DNA of 35,299 bases from Algoriphagus sp. (GTDB lineage Bacteria; Bacteroidota; Bacteroidia; Cytophagales; Cyclobacteriaceae), in the NCBI RefSeq assembly GCF_029254265.1, contig NZ_JAQWXX010000098.1, positions 1 through 35,299 of the forward strand. Direction: 5' to 3'. Every line of letters starts with the position of its first letter. Within the stretch, counting starts at the first letter, position 1. Positions 31,355-35,299 of the stretch are shown here, piece by piece. The notes under the pieces were generated by a model. It saw nothing but the letters and a program-made list of their open reading frames with translations, was not told the DNA's origin and did not search any database. The position numbers were made by a program, and so were the translations under genes.

Positions 31355-32107
31355 ATGGAAGAGAAAGTCGTAGAAATTAAAGGCCTCAAAAAGTCATTCG
31401 GAGATTTGAAAGTTCTTCAGGGAGTGGATTTAGATTTGCATAAAGGTGAAAATCTTGTTGTACTTGGTAAGTCTGGTTCTGGTAAGTCAGTTCTAATCAA
31501 AATAATGGTCGGACTATTGCGTCAGGATGCTGGAATGATGAAAGTGCTTGGGCAAGAAGTATCCACATTAAATACAAAGGCCCTTAATGCTCTTCGTTTG
31601 AAAATTGGTTTTTCCTTCCAGAACTCAGCACTTTACGATAGTATGACTGTTCGGGAAAATATGGAATTTCCCCTTGTACGAAATGTGAAAAACCTTACGA
31701 GGGGAGAAATTACCAAAAAAATTGAGGGGCTTTTGGATAGCGTGGGTTTACCTCAATCTATTAATCAAATGCCTTCTGAGCTTTCCGGAGGTCAAAAAAA
31801 ACGAATTGGGGTAGCAAGAACATTGATTCTAAATCCAGAAATCATGCTCTACGATGAGCCTACGGCTGGTCTGGACCCGATTACTTGTAGCGAAATCAAT
31901 AATCTCATCCTAGAGGTGAAAGAGCGCTTTAATACCTCTTCCATTGTCATCACGCACGATTTGACCTGTGCAAAAGATACTGGTGATCGGATGGCAGTAT
32001 TGTTGGATGGTCAGTTTAAGGCCATGGGTACATTTGAAGAAGTATTTACGCATGCAGATGATCAGCGTGTCAAATCATTTTACGATTATAATTTTATTCA
32101 TTCATGA
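31355..32107 (+). CDS. mlaF: MlaF-family ABC transporter ATP-binding protein
   Basis: The 250-aa ATPase energises the MlaE permease. It has Walker A LGKSGSGKSVLIK, a Q-loop region in IGFSFQNSALYDSMTVRENM, the LSGGQKKR signature, Walker B IMLYDEPTAGLDPIT and the switch His in VITHDL. The 'FQ-x-x-ALYDS-x-TV' segment is typical of Mla/Ttg2A ATPases. It overlaps the downstream MCE gene by four bases, so stoichiometric production of the three parts is likely. Confidence 0.94.
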   Translation: MEEKVVEIKGLKKSFGDLKVLQGVDLDLHKGENLVVLGKSGSGKSVLIKIMVGLLRQDAGMMKVLGQEVSTLNTKALNALRLKIGFSFQNSALYDSMTVRENMEFPLVRNVKNLTRGEITKKIEGLLDSVGLPQSINQMPSELSGGQKKRIGVARTLILNPEIMLYDEPTAGLDPITCSEINNLILEVKERFNTSSIVITHDLTCAKDTGDRMAVLLDGQFKAMGTFEEVFTHADDQRVKSFYDYNFIHS

Positions 32108-33081
32108 AAAGTGAAAATAAACGATCAGTCATAGTTGGCATATTTGTTTTTTTAGGCATTGCCATTTTGGTCATAGGTATTCTTACTCTTGGAGGGCAGC
32201 AAAAGAAATTTGTAAAAGCCATCCATTTGAAAGCAGTTTTCGATGATATCGGAGGTTTGCAAACAGGGAATAACATTTGGTTTTCAGGGGTAAAGATTGG
32301 AACAGTACGGAAAATCAATTTTTACGGAGATTCTCAGGTGGAAATTGAAATGAATGTGGAAGAGGCTGTAGTTGAATTTATCCGAAAGGATTCTAAAGCA
32401 ACTATCAGCTCTGATGGACTGATCGGTAATAAAATTATCGTCATCTATGGAGGGACCACTTTGGCGCCACCAGTACAAGATGGAGATCGATTGGAGTCAG
32501 TGATGCCTCTTGATACCGATAAAATGATGGAAACCCTTCAGGTAAACAATGAAAACTTGGTGGAAATCACAGCTGATTTGAAAACCTTAACTTCTAAATT
32601 GGCGGCTGGTGAAGGAATAGTAGGAGCTGTAATGACAGACTCTGTACTTGCACAGAACTTCAAATCCATTTTAGTAAACTTGGAAAGAGCTTCAGTCAAT
32701 AGTAATAGAATGCTCGCTGATCTGAACAAGTTTACGACTAAGTTGAATCAGGAAGGCAACTTATTCAATGAATTGGTGACTGATACTACGATCGTTACCG
32801 AAATCAAATCAACTATGTCGAGCTTGAAGACTTCTGCTGAAAATACGGAAAAGCTTACCAATGATTTGAATACGATAACAGAAAAGTTTAACTCAAAAGA
32901 TAATGCCATTGGCGTATTCTTGAATGATCAGCAATTTGCAGAAGATTTGAGAAGCACATTGGTGAATACGGATTCAGCAACTTACAATTTGAATAAAGGT
33001 CTGGAAGCTTTGCCGTATACATGGCCATTCCGCAAAGGATTCAAGCGTAAGGCAAAAGAAGAAGCCAATTCTGATAATTGA
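32104..33081 (+). CDS. mlaD: MlaD-family (MCE domain) substrate-binding protein
   Basis: The 325-aa protein is anchored by one N-terminal helix (about residues 11-30, VGIFVFLGIAILVIGILTL) with its bulk in the periplasm. The MCE domain (about 38-120) has VFDDIGGLQTGNNIWFSGVKIGTVRKI and ISSDGLIGNKIIVI, the standard lipid-binding fold that forms hexameric rings. A long helical C-terminus (about 140-300) with coiled-coil-like LTNDLNTITEKFNSKDN repeats is longer than in E. coli MlaD and may form a tube or needle. MlaB and MlaC partners are not adjacent. A terminator follows. Confidence 0.92.
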   Translation: MKSENKRSVIVGIFVFLGIAILVIGILTLGGQQKKFVKAIHLKAVFDDIGGLQTGNNIWFSGVKIGTVRKINFYGDSQVEIEMNVEEAVVEFIRKDSKATISSDGLIGNKIIVIYGGTTLAPPVQDGDRLESVMPLDTDKMMETLQVNNENLVEITADLKTLTSKLAAGEGIVGAVMTDSVLAQNFKSILVNLERASVNSNRMLADLNKFTTKLNQEGNLFNELVTDTTIVTEIKSTMSSLKTSAENTEKLTNDLNTITEKFNSKDNAIGVFLNDQQFAEDLRSTLVNTDSATYNLNKGLEALPYTWPFRKGFKRKAKEEANSDN

Positions 33082-33106
33082 ATCTGAATTATCCTCCTTA
33101 TTACTC

Positions 33107-33141
33107 AGCCCGCGATTTATCTTTTCGCGGGCTTCTTTTTT
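33107..33141 (+). terminator. Terminator of the mla operon
   Basis: AGCCCGCGA (33107-33115) pairs with TCGCGGGCT (33125-33133) around a 9-base loop, followed by TCTTTTTTT. Confidence 0.92.
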
Positions 33142-33238
33142 GTATTTATTAAGATGGAATCCATGATGTCAATTTTATTCTTCAAAAGAAAAAGTAATTC
33201 AGGAATCAAACCAAATTTTAATCTCTTTCATCCATTGA

Positions 33239-34924
<1,686 letters not shown>

Positions 34925-34933
34925 TTTAATGAG

Positions 34934-34962
34934 GCCACTGGAGAAATTCAGTGGCTTTTTTT
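34934..34962 (+). terminator. Terminator of pgi
   Basis: GCCACTG (34934-34940) pairs with CAGTGGC (34949-34955) around GAGAAATT, followed by seven T. Confidence 0.92.
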
Positions 34963-34972
34963 AATCACAAGG

Positions 34973-35227
34973 ATGATGGGAATTAATCGTTGTACAGGCG
35001 CAGATCCAGATTTTTCAGGCTTAGTAGCTTTATTGGATCAATACTTGGCCGAAAAAGATGGCCGGGAGCATGATTTTTACAATCAATACAATGGAATCTC
35101 TGACATAAAGCATGCAGTGGTAATTTATTCGGAGGGAAAGCCCATTGCCTGTGGTGCGATCAAGGAGTTTGCACCTGAAGAAATGTATCCATCCGACGAA
35201 CCCATATTTGAATTTAAGAGGTTTTAG
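34973..35227 (+). pseudogene. GNAT-family N-acetyltransferase, truncated
   Basis: The reading frame begins MGINRCTGADPDFSGLVALLDQYLAEKDG and continues through FYNQYNGISDIKHAVVIY and PIACGAIKEFAPEEM, exactly the N-terminal third of a common GNAT subfamily. In that family the next residues are normally E-(V/I)-KRMFV plus the acetyl-CoA site. Here the sequence changes after codon ...GAA GAA ATG (about 35186) to YPSDEPIFEFKRF and stops. The acetyl-CoA binding motif (Q/R-x-x-G-x-G/A) is therefore missing. The most likely cause is an insertion at about 35187, consistent with the opposite-strand frame that begins right behind. A GNAT with an unusual short form is unlikely. Confidence 0.6.
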
Positions 35228-35299
35228 GTAAGGCTGTATTCTTTCCAGTTTGATGGAAGCAGTTGGTAGAGGTCTTTTTGTTTGTGGCTTTGGATTCTT
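35224..35299 (-). CDS. Possible transposase C-terminus running off the right edge
   Basis: On the minus strand a frame enters from the edge and ends with TAA (plus 35224-35226), encoding IQSHKQKDLYQLLPSNWKE and a few more residues. The LLP-x-NWK ending resembles tails of some IS66-like transposases, but 24 residues are too few to be sure. It starts about 40 bases past the point where the GNAT gene breaks off, which fits an insertion sequence with its transposase reading toward the GNAT remnant. Confidence 0.3.
   Translation of the reverse strand, partial: RIQSHKQKDLYQLLPSNWKEYSLT

Overview
The window looks like part of a chromosome from a Bacteroidota bacterium, most likely a Cytophagales/Cyclobacteriaceae (Algoriphagus-like) species. 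This is inferred from low G+C, promoters of the Bacteroidota type (TTG/TTTG near -33 and TAnnTTTG near -7), start codons preceded by A-rich sequence rather than Shine-Dalgarno motifs, and typical neighbours: SusC-free lipoprotein proteases, PadR-linked membrane proteins, MCE/Mla genes. No species can be fixed from the sequence alone.

Layout. 1-90 is the last part of an IS1595-type transposase. 651-3279 (+) holds a hypothetical gene, the CCA-adding tRNA nucleotidyltransferase and a TPR protein. 3335-8159 (-) holds a small membrane protein, an S41 lipoprotein protease, an FtsE-like ATPase, a small hypothetical gene, transaldolase, the SRP RNA and two hypothetical genes.

8404-20986 (+) is the centre of the window, a biosynthetic supercluster: trp leader/attenuator, trpE, a four-helix-bundle (23S rRNA intervening-sequence type) gene, trpG, trpD, trpC, trpF, trpB, trpA, aroF, then a second leader/attenuator carrying His codons, phhA (phenylalanine 4-hydroxylase), hisH, hisA, hisF and hisIE. 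Both attenuators can be drawn as complete 1:2, 2:3 and 3:4 pairing schemes. Nearly every spacer in this cluster carries a degenerate short-word array with a 7- or 8-bp period, or a palindromic insertion. The spacers differ in word but share the design. The four-helix-bundle gene is flanked by such arrays in opposite orientation.

20992-24683 (-) holds a second S41 lipoprotein protease, a Tat-exported Dabb-domain protein and TypA/BipA. 24835-28753 (-) is a PadR-type regulator followed by five membrane proteins that share an N-terminal E-[IL]-x-D-H motif, probably a HAAS-like sensor family; the last two are a recent tandem duplication. 28954-29406 (-) is an exported YCII-domain protein. An AT-rich gene-free kilobase follows, then an Mla-type lipid transport operon (permease, ATPase, MCE protein; 30554-33081), pgi (33281-34924), and a GNAT acetyltransferase that breaks off abruptly near the right edge, apparently at an insertion.

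How the genes work together: aroF feeds the common aromatic pathway, trpEGDCFBA convert chorismate to tryptophan, PhhA makes tyrosine from phenylalanine, and HisH/A/F/IE perform central steps of histidine synthesis. The leader before phhA also acts as the terminator for the trp-aroF unit, so one hairpin may both end the first unit and gate the second.
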